Below, piece by piece: positions 28,609 to 40,987 of a stretch of 64,000 nt of DNA (positions are counted from its first letter, which is position 1; each line of letters begins with the position of its first letter). This stretch comes from Onchocerca lupi (lineage: Eukaryota > Nematoda > Chromadorea > Rhabditida > Onchocercidae). The stretch is taken from contig JAOVVO010000200.1 of assembly GCA_028564675.1 (NCBI GenBank), positions 1 through 64,000 of the forward strand, in the 5' to 3' direction. Both the position numbers and the translations under genes were made by a program. The notes under the pieces are model-generated. The model saw only the letters and a program-made list of their open reading frames with translations, did no database searches and was not told the origin of the DNA.

Positions 28609-30775
28609 ATGGATACATTATTGGATTTATTGGCTGCCAAGACTTCGACCACTCTTCTGATCGATAATTATATGAATTATGGTCTTTTAATATTTGATGG
28701 TAATGCTTTATGGTTTGTTGCTGGCTTATATTCGGGAACTGATGGACGAGTTTATTGTAATCGACGAATTGTAAGTTCTTGGTTAATTCGGATTAAATGC
28801 TACATAGTCTTTGTAGGAAATTAGCCCCTGGGTTTACGGAGCGATTAAATCATTGAAAGCGAAACATTTCAGTACAATGAAAGAAAATATAGTTTTTTGA
28901 TGTAACCATTAGATTTCAAGTTTCCACATAAATTTTTTTTCAATTCTTACAGGAATTCTGCATTGATCCAGCTTTGCCGTTAAATGAGAAATTTACAGCA
29001 ATGTTTGTTAACAAGATTGGTAGCCGTGTAGCATTGTCAAGTGCACATTCGGTATTTGTAATTGAAATACCTTATGATTGTTGGTGCCGACAGTCTGTGA
29101 CAAAAAATACTTTAATGGACCATTTGCAATCCACTTATCATTGCAAGTACTTATTTGCACCATTTACAAATTATTTTCGAAATTATGATAAACTGACAAT
29201 TTTTCTTCACTTTCAAATGAAATAGATTGAAGATTTTGATCTGAAGTTTAAATTGATTGGAATTTGACTGATAATTCGGAAATTACAATTAAAGGGTTTG
29301 GAAGAATACCCAATATGTGTTGTAGTTTGATAACACCGGAAGCACTATGTGAGAATCGGAAGACAGTCTTACATTACTGAATTGAGAATCGTGAATTATT
29401 GAGTTTGTCGCAGAGGTTAAGTCAAACGGTTTAGTGGGAAGTATTGTTAACTTCATTCTGAAGATTTTCACAGCTCTTACAGTTGCATCATTAATGGGAA
29501 ATATCTGCTCTGAATGACTAATAGTCAAGTGATTTTGATCAATTAAATTAAAAGAAAAAAATCCATGAATTAAGTCTTTCAATTTCTACAAAATTAGGCA
29601 GAGGAAAGAAATCTACATTTCTTTTGTCTTTTGTGTTTTGCAGAAGTCAATTTGTTGGCTCTCGTACTACGTCACCAAGTACTGCTATGGATATCCTTAA
29701 AATTCGGTGGTGTTGGAAAGGACGACATGAATCTGGACATCGTGTTTACAATAGATTAGGTGTTCTTCACAGTGAAAATATCATTAGGTTTGCGCTATTG
29801 CTTTCTATTCTTTTTTCATGTTTGAAAGTTTTAATGCACTGCAATTCTTTTCATTTTATTTACTTTTTATTTCACATACTTGTTTTATCTATTTATTACT
29901 TGGGAATATGTCTGTTAAAGTTTCTTTTCATAAGTACTTACCATGAAGAGAAAAACATTAATAAGTAAATTGATAGGATTTTCTGTTATCATATTTTTTT
30001 TGTGCTTGGTAGAAAAAGAAAGGATTAAAGAAAATAAACTAATATATAATATGTTTTTGAATCAAACGAAAAAATTTTAGGATTTATGATACTGACAACT
30101 CTTATTCTACACCTACAGTTGTGATTGATTTTAAATCGTTGCTTGGGCTGAGCGAATCAAGTTGTGGCCGTTCATTTAGTGTATATAATTACATAGGTGA
30201 ATATTTTTTATTAAACTATTGTAAATATTGCCTGATTTTTTCTTTTTTTTTTGTTATATAAACAAAGTTTCTTTAATTATTATTTCTTTTTTATTATTCA
30301 CTGCTTCCGATGTTTTCTAAAAGTAGTATATTGTAGTGAACTGAAATAGAAATTATTATACTTAAATTGCGTCTTTTCAGTTTTTTTAAAAAAAAAGCAG
30401 TAATATTTCTTGGAAGCTTAGTTATAAAAAATGAAGTAAATTTATAAGGAGGTTTATCGAATTATTTTAATAGTGCATTTCATGATTGGGATAATAACTG
30501 CAATTTTTTTTTTCAATATATATGAATTTCCATATAACTGTAGCCATCAGAGTCCTCATCAAAATATTTAAAATATAAGTTTTTTAGGTTCATAAAGGTG
30601 ATTTTTTCAGCCTCATTTGATTTTGGACCGTCATTTTCTCGTGTAAATAATGAAAGCGGTGCAGAAATTAGTCTAAGAACATTATTCGCTATTGATAATG
30701 ATTGTGGTGATATTTACATTGCTGTTTATTCGGATGATAAGTAGGTTTTTTTGATATTAAAAACTAATTTTTTCA

Positions 30776-30813
<38 letters not shown>

Positions 30814-33800
30814 GAAAAAAAAACAAAAAAAGTCATGTTATTTATTACTTTTTCATTGAATGCATGATTTTGAAAAAATTCTCATTTCAGAGTTATTGAG
30901 ATTCAGGGGCCTCTTGCACTGACTGGAACTGCATCTGATGATTTTGCTTGCAGTGGTGCTTTCGACATGCTTTATATACAATATCAGGAAGCAACATCAT
31001 TACCTGTTTTTTCTTTAGTATCTTCAAAAGGATCTATAATGCATTTTCTCGTTTTAATACTAGACCAGGTTTCTTGTCAAATTAATATTGTTACTTTTTT
31101 AATGAATTTAAATTTATTAGCTAGAAAGCGCCTTTTTTTTTCTTTTTTTAGAACAATATAATATATTTTAGAAGTAACTGTATAAAGATTCTCTTCAGCT
31201 ATTATTTTTTTTTAGGAGGCTTTTGATGGGCATATGGAATTTGTTCTTGTTTCCTACGATAATATTTTGCTACCCTTCAAGCCGCTTGCTAATGTTTCAT
31301 ACTGCTTACAAAATGGTTTGTGCTGAACAGATCAAAAGATTTGAAATGTTGACTTATAAATTTCTTCGATTTATGAACTTTTTCATCATTCGCTATCCTA
31401 TTGATAGTCTTATTAATCGCTGAGGATACAAAGAAAAAGAGAAAATATACATCTGAGTATCTCAAACATGTTTCACAATAAATGGAAATGTGAAATAAAT
31501 TATGGCTATGCCTGCAATTTCTTTTTGAATATGATAGAATCTGCCGATAAATAAGGGTTGTATAAAATAGCAAAATAAGGGTAAACTTAAATATTTATCT
31601 GCATATTACCAAGAATTTATAATATCTAGTGCAGGAATTGTTCATATAGTTTTCTGAAACTTTAGATCCTCTGCAATCTGGTCACTATTTTGTTCTTTGT
31701 GGAGCAAATCTTTTTTCCGTCGATATTAATCCATGGGCTCACTTTTTATCAAATTTGCTACTAGCAGATGCAAAGTAAATTTTTAATATTTCAAATGTTG
31801 TTTTAAACTAATTTTCTAAGCATAAAAAAATTATTGAAACTTAACATTTCTTGAGTTCTCTTTATTACTAGACTTTCAATTTAATTGTATTTAATGACAT
31901 GCTTCACTTAGATTTATCTTTTTCGTCATGATTGCTCTGCATTCAGTAAAAAAGTTTTCCATTGTCATGACTTAGTAAAATTTATGAGGTAACACCTGAA
32001 AATTGCATAACCTAACATCAGTGATAGTTTGTAGATGACACTAATGAATGTTTATTAGAGAATTATCTCTAATCTAATCATTTAATCGTACCGTTTAACA
32101 TAAATGTGTCGCACGGCAGAATGATGCTTCACAGTGCCATTGAATTATGTTGATCATAGAAAAAGAATGGTGATTTTCATTTTTTTAAATTAATAAAATT
32201 TTAGTTACAGGAAAAACGCCAATGATTTGCCTAATTCAAAGGTCCATCACGTGTTTCTTGTTTTGGGAAGCACCGAAGTAAAAGGGTTAGATGATGCTAT
32301 AACATTTGCTACTACTATTAATATTACCAATGACAAATCCCCAGTTTCTGATGGTATTTGCAATGCTTTCGATGAGGAAAGTATAATTTATATAATGGCT
32401 ACTTCCTCAAAACAATTGCTTCACAAATATACAAGGTTGGTTTTGAGATTTAAAGTAAAAATTTGAAAATTCAGCATTTCATTGGTGTTTTTGGAAAAAG
32501 TTTTTTATAGTTACAAATAAATTTCTTTTAATGTTTCATTAATTAGTTCAGGAAGAAAAATGTTCTATTAGTTCTGGCTTTTAATTTATTCGTTTGAGAT
32601 TATTTTAGCTTTGAAATTTAACTTTTTGTGAGGTTGAAAAATTATTTGCTAATTTGTAGGCAAAACGTTATTTGGCATGATAAACGTGCAGTAGTTAAAC
32701 GACACAATATTTCTGTTGAAGGAAGAACCGAGAATTATCTTCTTGACGAATGTTTGAAAATTCTCCAATCTCAAACTGTAATACCAATTTTTAGGTATTA
32801 TCTAATCAAAACATCTTATTTCTCAATACTTTTAAATCTCATAATAAAATGTTCTAAATATCTATTTTTATTGAAAAACACCAAAATTTGAGGAAAAAAT
32901 CAAATAAGAATGCGAAACTCACATACAGTCTCATGTAATTTTTGGAGCGAAAAAAAAAATTTCTTAATGGAGATTTTGAAGCGATGATTTTCAGGTTAAA
33001 TAAATCGGTAACGGAAACTGAAGCCATGACAATAGCTAGTAACATTGTGGAAGCCTTGGTAGAAAACATGAAAATCACACAAATTGCTTTTAAAAGAATT
33101 CAGGAAATGTAAATTTTCAAATTTTGTCTCTTATTGGTGAAAACTTTATTCTTTTGATATTCACTTTTTAAATTTTGTAGAAAATTGATTCCTTGATTTA
33201 TTAAGGATTCATGATCCAATATCTTTGGTTCAGTTTAAATTAGCTCACTATAATGCACATACGAATGGATTGGAATCTCAAGTGATTGAGTAGTTGAATA
33301 TATTGAGAATTGAAATAGCTGCGATAAACATGCATCGAAAGTTTAGTAGCATTGAATATTGTCCTTTAATGAAACATCGATTTGATGTCTCTTTGCTACT
33401 TGTTACTTTGCTATTTGTTTTTCCAGAATTACTGAAGATGTTAAAAGTTTGGAAGCAGTAAATAATAAAAAATCAACGTGTACGGAACGTTTATTACGGG
33501 TGTTGACTGTATATGTTGATCTCAGAAATCGTATTTATAAAATTCAGAAAGCAGTTGCACAGTTGAAAAAACGAAGTGATGAGGTTTGTTTTCTTTCAAA
33601 GTAATGAAGTTGATGCTCCTAATTTAAACTTGATTTGATCTCAATTTATTGTTATTCAATAAACTTTTGTTGAATGGACCTTGTTGGTAAATCGTTACAA
33701 AAGCATTTTAAAAAAAAAGAAAATATTTTCTGTTTAGTAGTTTTATATAGTTATAATGATGGGAATACAGAAATTGTAGTATTATTAATGCATGGAAGTA

Positions 33801-35584
33801 ATTTGTCTCTTCCAGAAGTTGTGATTAAAACCTAGATGATTATTTCTTGCTAAGAAATTCAGAAAATTTTGATGAACGCCTGAAATCTTCTAGGTAGCTC
33901 GGGAATTGACTGTGCATTCAATTTTTTCCTGCTGCAGTACACATTTTGGAAACATTTTAATGGAAGATGTTTTTAATCAAACATTCTAATAGAATGTTTC
34001 GAAATGTGTGCTGCAGCGAAAACTGAATAAATTAACAACTCATCGTTCTATCCATTTATTTGCTTACCTGACCTGCGTTTGCTCACCACTACTCATTTTT
34101 CTTTTAGTTTTTAGATGTTTTAAAGTTTAATATTATTCTTTTGTGATGTAACTTAGTGAAAACAGTAAATAAGGAATAATGAGAAGAAACGTTTGCGTTG
34201 AATTTGTGTTGAACAAAATCTTCGTTGAATAGTTTAAAATCCAGTTATGGTCAAGAAATTTAAAGAGTTCCACAGCAACAAAAAAAAAAAAAAAAAAAAA
34301 AAAATGGTTCCTGAAAAAAAGTTTTAGATAAGACATATATTGAGAAGTAATATCGTTATTGAAAAAAACATGAACTTAATTGGATAACATAGTATCTTGG
34401 ATACTTTGCAATATGATCAGTACTCAGTTTAATACAAATATCTGTCTCTTGATTGTCGAAAGCTTAGGAAACGATTCACTTTTTTTGATTTCGTGGATAT
34501 TTTGCAAAAACGAAACTGAATTGATGTTATAGAGAACTTGACGAGCTTTTGCTACATTTCTTTTTCAAATATTATAGTTCAAATAAATGCATTTGCAGCT
34601 TGGGTCAGGTCTTGTGCCAAGAATGTTTCCACTAACAGATCCAGAAAAAGTTCTGAAGGATAAATTGGAAACGTTGCGTGTCGAAGTCGATGGCGTTGCG
34701 CGACAACTACCATATGTAAAATATTTGACTTTTCAAAATATTTTCCCGATTCTTGTCAAAGTTTCATTGTATGTTTGAATGAGCAATTATAACTAAATTA
34801 TAATTTTTCCTGAACATTATAACTTTTTTGCTAAAATACCTGACTTTTTCATGATTTTCATAGATATTGTTTACTGACTGTTTGAAGAAGTGATTGTTTA
34901 TCTTGAAAAGGGTGCCACAAACATTATTATTTCGCTTCATCTTACAGCAGTATTTGCTTTAATTAGCTTGATAAGTTAAATCACAAACATTTCTCATTCT
35001 TATGTAATCTTTTAGCTTGCAAATGAAGTGGCCACTAAACGACGTGAACGTTTTGGTCCTATCCGTTCATTTTGTGCATCGATGAGTGCACAGAAGTTTA
35101 TGCTGTCCAAAAAGTTTGCTTTATTATTATTATTAATCGTTTCTCCAGCTTCATATTTTCTACTTCATATTTCATACTTTTCATGCTATCAGTTTAATTT
35201 GTGCGATGCGCAAAGAATCATTCCTAATGATAATAAGATCAAGGATTTGGTCACACTTTACTTCATGCCGTAGTTTGATAAGTTAAATGATATCTACATT
35301 CAACTATTATCGGATTAATTTCTTCCATTAGTAATGCGTGCGAACAATGCTATATTCAATTTTAAAAATTTGGAAAATGTAAAACTTGCCATTTAATAAG
35401 TACTCACTCAAATTTCTTGTTGCTACACCGTTAGCGTGATTATTTTCTTTGCAGCACAGAAGATATCAATGAAATGGTTAGCTGGACCAAACAACTCATT
35501 AAAAGAATTGATACCATAGAGGCCAGTACAATTGCCAAAGAAGCGCTTTCTAACTCGTCAAAACTAAGATCTCAATGTGAATGA
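28609..35584 (+). CDS. NUP88: Nucleoporin NUP88
   Basis: Component of the cytoplasmic face of the nuclear pore, where Nup88 partners Nup214 in mRNA and protein export. Fifteen exons: 28609-28770, 28953-29146, 29647-29787, 30081-30196, 30611-30740, 30891-31068, 31216-31315, 31666-31774, 32205-32435, 32660-32794, 32995-33108, 33427-33583, 34599-34715, 35016-35113, 35455-35584. The product is about 703 residues, close to the human protein (741). The N-terminal two-thirds is a beta-propeller with Nup88 landmarks SRVALSSAHSVFVIEIPYD, LGVLHSENIIRIYD and SGHYFVLCG. The last 220 residues are coiled coil (VYVDLRNRIYKIQKAVAQL, KLETLRVEVDGVARQLPY). Exon 3 uses an AAG acceptor; exon 9 has a possible second acceptor 6 bases on (32211). 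Phases close throughout. The family call rests on motif order, not on a search. Confidence 0.8.
33916..34028. repeat. Imperfect palindromic element in a NUP88 intron
   Basis: Two roughly 50-bp arms in inverted orientation (33916-33965 and 33979-34028). Both contain GCTGCAG next to TACACATTT / AAATGTGTG and an AACATT block. The whole 113-bp unit could fold into one long hairpin. It resembles a palindromic MITE. It lies inside the NUP88 intron 33584-34598. Confidence 0.7.
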
Positions 35585-36570
35585 AAATTTTCATATAATG
35601 GCTGAGACAGGGACGCGAAATCAAGGCGTATTGTTAGTTCGTCATTAAAATCTTCTGGTGCTAGTGTATTTTTTAAATAAGAAATGTGTGAAAAGACCTG
35701 AAATCCTCGAATGTAACCAAGCGTTTTAATCGCAGAACTATAATCTAGTTCTGGATCCTTATGTTCTCATCTATTTTTTACATGGTGTTACACATGTTTT
35801 ATCTTCATTTATTGTAAACATATCTCTAAACAGAGCAAATTCATTTCTTATTGTGCAATTTAGAGCTTGATTGTTCAGAATCTGATAATTAGAATTGTTC
35901 TAACTGCATGCATAGGAAATTTTTATGCTGAACATAGCCTTAATTTACAGAAGTACGACCAATAAAATGATTAAGACCCACCGTAAATATATAAAATTTC
36001 TAGAAGCGACTTGGTTACAAAGCAATAAAATCTTCATTTTAATCAGCCCTAAAAATTTTTATTCATCATTCTCTCCATGCGAAGAGCTATTACTGAATAT
36101 TGTCGAATTATGACAAGAAATATTTCTGAAATCTCAAGAAAGAAAAATACTATAACATTCATTACTGATGACCTCGGGCAATTAAGTATCGATAGTTTCT
36201 TTTCGGAAGGAATGAATTATCCAACCGCTTTGTTATCTTCATTTTATACGAATAATTCCCCAAGCAAGCGATAGCGCCATAATTACGAAATTTAGAAATT
36301 TTGATAAATAAAAAAGTAAAAATATAAAAATTGAAACAAATGCATAAAACAAGGATGGAATTGAACGCAAAGAAAAGAATCTGATTCATAATAATCTAAC
36401 CAATTCTGTTTGTCCGAAAACTCGAAGCATTATATTTCCATTTCGAATAATTGGTCGGACATCCACATTTGACCTGTACGACATAAACTTTTTGGTCATC
36501 AGAAAATTTTCTAATTTGAACCTAACATAATTCAGAGTTAATTATTTCCTGAATAAAAGTTATGAAATAT
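35585..36570. other. Intergenic region between the convergent NUP88 and zinc-ribbon genes
   Basis: About 1 kb holding the 3' ends of two convergent genes. Short open frames (35925-36113, 36077-36274) overlap each other in different frames and show no coding bias. No repeat or RNA gene is seen. Confidence 0.55.
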
Positions 36571-37996
36571 CTAAAAATTCAAAACGAACCTATCCAGTTC
36601 TGAATCTGAAGAATCACTATCGTTAGCGAAAATTCCATAGGAATGTCTCACTGGATCCGATAAATACCAACCATAATCAATCTGTGGAGCCTGCAGCAAA
36701 ATATGTTGTTTGTTGCAATTTAATTAAATTTCGAAATTTGTAATAATGGACTGAGAAATTGCTTAAGAACGGGAATGAACCTTTGGTTTCGCCATCTCTG
36801 ATAAGACTTGTTTGGCCTGCTCATTAGCAGTGAGACCATTAAATCTAAAATGCTGCGTTTTAGAAAAAAAAACCAAGAAACATACATTCAAAAATTAATG
36901 AAAGAAGTAGTACATTAATTAACGTTTAGAGTCATTCTAATAAAGATTAATTAATTCCAGCAAGTAAGCAAGCATTAGTTCATATTGATTAGTAAAAATT
37001 AATGGCAGAAAGTCTAGTATCTAACTGTAACCCAGATCTAGAATCATAAATATCCTATTTATTCGGTAATCACGAAATAGACAGCTCACTTCATACATTT
37101 ACGACGCCTGCATTGCAACGTAAGCTTCCGATCTTCGCGATATTTATCGATGGCACGCAACATTCCGCCACAAAACCGACAATTTGTTGGATATGTATCC
37201 TTGAATATCTTTTCAATTTTTTTTTTACTATACCGCAAAGTATAAAGTGAAGCTTAACAGCTTCAATTTTACCTTCCTCGATCAATAAATTAGCGGTGAC
37301 ATTGCTTGTTGACGGAAAAAACATATTGGTTTTATACAAATCAATTCAGAATTTAATTCAGTGCAGCATTAGAGAGAGTTGCGATTTATTAATCACAATA
37401 AAATATTCTAATTACATTGGATTCCTTTCCTCTTCGCCGCATTACGGATTGATCTGTGGATGTCGGAAGGAACATGGTGTTGCTACTACTTGCATCACTG
37501 ACACATCGTTTTTTGATAAAACCTCCTGGTAAGTAAATGAGATATTAAATGGTCCGCAAATGATAAATTCTGCGAATGCTTAATTTCTTTGAATCAAAAA
37601 AAAAAAAAAAAAAAATGAAAAAAATATACTAAAAAATATTTTTATCGTTTAAAATTCTCACTTATCTTTCTCAGTGTCACCCAAACGTAGACAAATATTA
37701 CTTTCTACCTGCATTTTCACTCAACGCATTATAAGCAAAACCTTTTCGTGGGTAATTCGGACTCGATGTTTCTGATCCAGAAGTTGACAATTTCAAATCT
37801 TCGAAAAATTCTGTCCGAAAACATCCTTTCAGAGCTAATTCGATATTGTCAAACGATGGTACTGCATCAGCCTCAATTATATCTAGGAAAAAAAAAACAT
37901 TTTTGTAAGGAAGCTTACGTTTTCTCAATACAAACAGTAAAGAACAACAAAAAATACTATACCATCTAAATACGGCGGTTTGAGAGATTTTATCAT
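36571..37996 (-). CDS. Unrecognised small protein with a Cys4 zinc-ribbon-like motif
   Basis: Six exons on the minus strand (37963-37996, 37709-37882, 37416-37525, 37090-37199, 36781-36844, 36571-36690) splice in frame to about 203 residues. A TTTCAG acceptor lies upstream of the ATG at 37996. The N-terminus starts MIKSLKPPYLD. Residues 40-105 are Ser/Thr-rich and probably disordered. Residues 113-141 carry Cys113-X2-Cys116-X19-Cys136-X4-Cys141 in a basic context (NCRFCGGML ... LQCRRRKC), a plausible zinc ribbon. The C-terminus has YGWYLSDPVRHSYGIF and an acidic NDSDSSDSELD tail. The acceptor of the fourth exon (ATTCAAG|GAT) is the least certain junction. I do not recognise the family. The same exons recur next door in a decayed copy, and the motif region stays open in both, which supports a real gene. 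Confidence 0.6.
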
Positions 37997-40335
37997 TCCA
38001 TTACTTGCAAGATTAGTTAAACAGAATGAGGACAACCTGAAATATGAATGAAATAATTTGTCAAAAACATAGCTTATTTTCCTGGAAAGTCTCCGAAAAA
38101 CATGATTAATGTAAACAAGAAGTGTTAAAGGTCAAGAAGCGCGAAGATAGTTTCAAATGGATCAACATGCTAATAAATATGTTTCGCGCCAAAAAGCTCC
38201 AATTAACAAGTAAACAAAGCGAGTTTGATCAATCATGAGGGAGGATTTTAAAGATCAGGAGAGGAGAAGGAGCTCCCGAAAAGATTTAAAAAAGAAAAAA
38301 AATAGGATTTTGGAGCAGAATCAGTCCTCTATAAGTGATCCTACAACAGTTTTTTCTACAACGACCACAATGATAATTAGACTTGAATCGACATAACAAT
38401 CGATAATCAAGGAGCAGTACTTTTTGTGCGAGCAACAAGGATATGTATCCAGTAATAAAATTAGATATTTTCGGGAATCGTTTGTAAGTAACTGTTCCAT
38501 CTATTAATAAATTCTTTCTTCTAACAGGAATCGTTTCTTTTACAAAATTACTTTCCCCGCACTATTTACTGCATATATGAGAACGAAGGTATTATGTGCT
38601 GTTTCTATTGCTGATAACTGCATTCTTAGTAGCATAATTAAATTATGTGAAAAGTAAAATTTAAAAAAAATGCAAGGATAGTTCTAGGAGAAAAATCTGT
38701 CAATCTCAAATGGCAAAATTGTCGATGAGAGATGGAAATAGGAGGCGAATCCAGCCCAACGGTTAATCAAGACGTAAGATTTCACGATATTGGATTTTGT
38801 GGCAAATAATTATGCCACCTAACATGATTATCATCTTTTTTTTTTATCTCATTAAACCCTAACTCTCAAATGCTGCGTTTTAGAAAAAAACTAAAGGAAA
38901 ATATGATAAGGATTAATTGATTTCAACAAATAAGCAAGCATTATTTCATACTTATTAATTGAAATTCTAACGGCAGAAAATCTAATGTATAACTCTAATC
39001 CACATTTAGAATCATAAATACGCTGTTTATTCGGTAATCGCGAAATAGCTTACTTCACACATTTGCGACGCCCGCATTGTAACATAAGCTTCCGATCTTC
39101 GCGATGTTTATCAATGGTACGCAACATTCTATCACAAAAGCGACAATTTGTCCGATGTGTATCCTTAAATACCTTTTCAATTTTTTTTTTTTGTGATTTA
39201 AACCTCAATCAATTTCCAAAGTGAAGCTTGACAGCTTAAATTTTATCTTCCTCTATCAACAAATTAGTGGTGACATTATTGGCTGATGGAAAAAACATAT
39301 TAGTGTTACACAAATCAATTCAGAATTTAATTCGGTGTAGCACTAGAGAGAACTACAATTTATTAATTACAATAAAATATTTAAATTACATTGTATTCCT
39401 TTCCTCTTCGCCGTATTACGGATTGATCTGTGGATGTCGGAAAAAACATGGTGTTGCTACTACTTGTATCAGTGACACATCGTCTTTTGATAAAATCTCC
39501 TGGAAAATAAATGAAACATTAAATGGTTCGCAAATGATAAATTCTGCGAATAATTAACTTCTTCGAAGCAAAAAGATGAAAAAAAATTACCAAAAAATAT
39601 TTTTATGCTTTTAAAATTCTCACTCATCTTTCTCAGTGTCACTCAAACGTGGACAAATATTACTTTCTATCAGCATTTTCAAGCAACGCATTTTAAGCAG
39701 AACCTTTCCGTGGATTATTTGGACTCGACTTTTCTGATCCAGAAGTTAAAAGTTTCAAATCCTCGAAAAATTCTGTCCGAAAACATCCTTTCAGAGCAAA
39801 TTCGATATTGTCAAACGATGGTATTGCGTTAGCCTCAGTTACATCTGAAAAAAAAAAAAAAAAAGAGATGCTTATTGTAAAAAGTTTACGTTCTTTTCAG
39901 TAGAAATAATAAAGAATGATAAAAAATACTATACCATCGAAATACGGCGGTTTGAGGGATTTTATTGTTGTCATTTCTATCACTCCACTGTTTGAAACGA
40001 TTAATTAAGTAGAATGTCAACCTGAAATGTTAAATAATATGATCTATTCATTGCATATATGAGAACAAGAATATGTATGTGCTGTTTCTATGACTGACAA
40101 CTGTACTGTAAGTAACATAATTAGGGCAAATTATTTGAAAAATAAAGTTAAAGAAAAAGGCACGAATAGATTTGAGAGAAAAATCTGGCAATCTCAAATG
40201 GCAAAAGACTGATGAGAGATGGAAAGAGGAATGAGTTCAGCCAAAGATTAATCAAAACCTAAGATTTCATCGATATTGGATTTTGTGGAAAGTAATGGAA
40301 AATTATGCAACCTTACATTATTGCCACCTTTTTTT
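36848..40335 (+). repeat. Tandem segmental duplication, two units of 1.5-2 kb
   Basis: Unit 1 spans about 36848-38850 and unit 2 about 38868-40335, in direct orientation. Shared landmarks in order: AAATGCTGCGTTTTAG at the left edge; the zinc-ribbon exon; the Ser/Thr exons; the first exon; then a non-coding tail (TCAAATGGCAAA, GATATTGGATTTTGTGG). Unit 1 carries about 500 bp (about 38050-38570) that unit 2 lacks. The left edge falls in the intron just beside the fifth exon, so unit 2 lacks the last two exons. Confidence 0.85.
39054..39974 (-). pseudogene. Truncated duplicate of the zinc-ribbon gene
   Basis: Counterparts of exons 1-4 of the neighbouring gene: 39935-39974 (MTTIKSLKPPYFD), about 39710-39850, about 39395-39500 and the Cys4 exon ending at 39054. 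The second exon has an in-frame TAA at 39693-39695. The donor after it is GATAGA where the intact copy has GGTAGA. The last two exons are absent. The Cys4 exon stays open, with Cys spacing kept but many replacements (CRFCDRML ... LQCGRRKC). The copy therefore cannot make the full protein. Confidence 0.8.
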
Positions 40336-40987
40336 TCTGTCACTGAAGAAGCATAAAGCTCCTTAAATTATAACTAAACTATTCCTATCAATTATAAAGT
40401 AACGAACCACACATATAATTGATAAGGATCACAAAACTACATTTCAATTTGATCCTTTATCTTGTTTGTCATATTAGTCATAGGAAATGCGCATTTCAGC
40501 CAATTCTTCAGGCTGCTGAATACTTTTTATAAAAAGGATTGAAAATTATAGGCACAACTTTTTTTGGAGCAAAGGGACAGGCAAAGGTAGATAAACATAC
40601 ACACATATGTATGCGTGGGATTTCCTGATAACTAAAACTGGCAAACGTCTAAGATATCGGCCTAAACATCACGCCTGATTTAATCACAGTCATATCTATC
40701 GATTATATCTTTAGCAAATCATATCTCATATCTTTAATGAGATAGATCATGTCTCTAGCGATACATGATATCTATCTGATTTCTTCCAACATTAACCAAT
40801 CAATCATACAAATCCACTAAATTACACATTTATGAAATGTAATGAATATAATTTAACATAATTTAAAGTATTTCCAAACATTCCGAAACATTTCCCATTG
40901 AATGGAATTTGAAAAAAAAAAAAAAAGAAAAATAAAATTCCTGAAATTGCTTCTAAGATACATTGCTATGCCAATTTTGTAGCAAAA
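40336..40987. other. Spacer between the duplicated gene and the Helitron cluster
   Basis: AT-rich spacer with runs of ATATCT-like words (40690-40790) and a poly-A run. No gene is seen. The last base, an A at 40987, corresponds to the T that follows the Helitron 3' end on the minus strand. Confidence 0.5.

Noticed and set aside
29289..29582. 97-codon minus-strand open frame
   Set aside because: It lies wholly inside NUP88 intron 2, has no splice context and no coding character.
37220..37340. Extra exon (MFFPSTSNVTANLLIEEG) in the zinc-ribbon gene
   Set aside because: No acceptor precedes it, and joining it to the Cys4 exon would need an intron of about 20 nt or a frame break. The direct join closes in frame.
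37296..37969. Plus-strand open frames over the zinc-ribbon gene
   Set aside because: Antisense to exons that splice in frame on the minus strand; the duplicate copy shows the same shadows.
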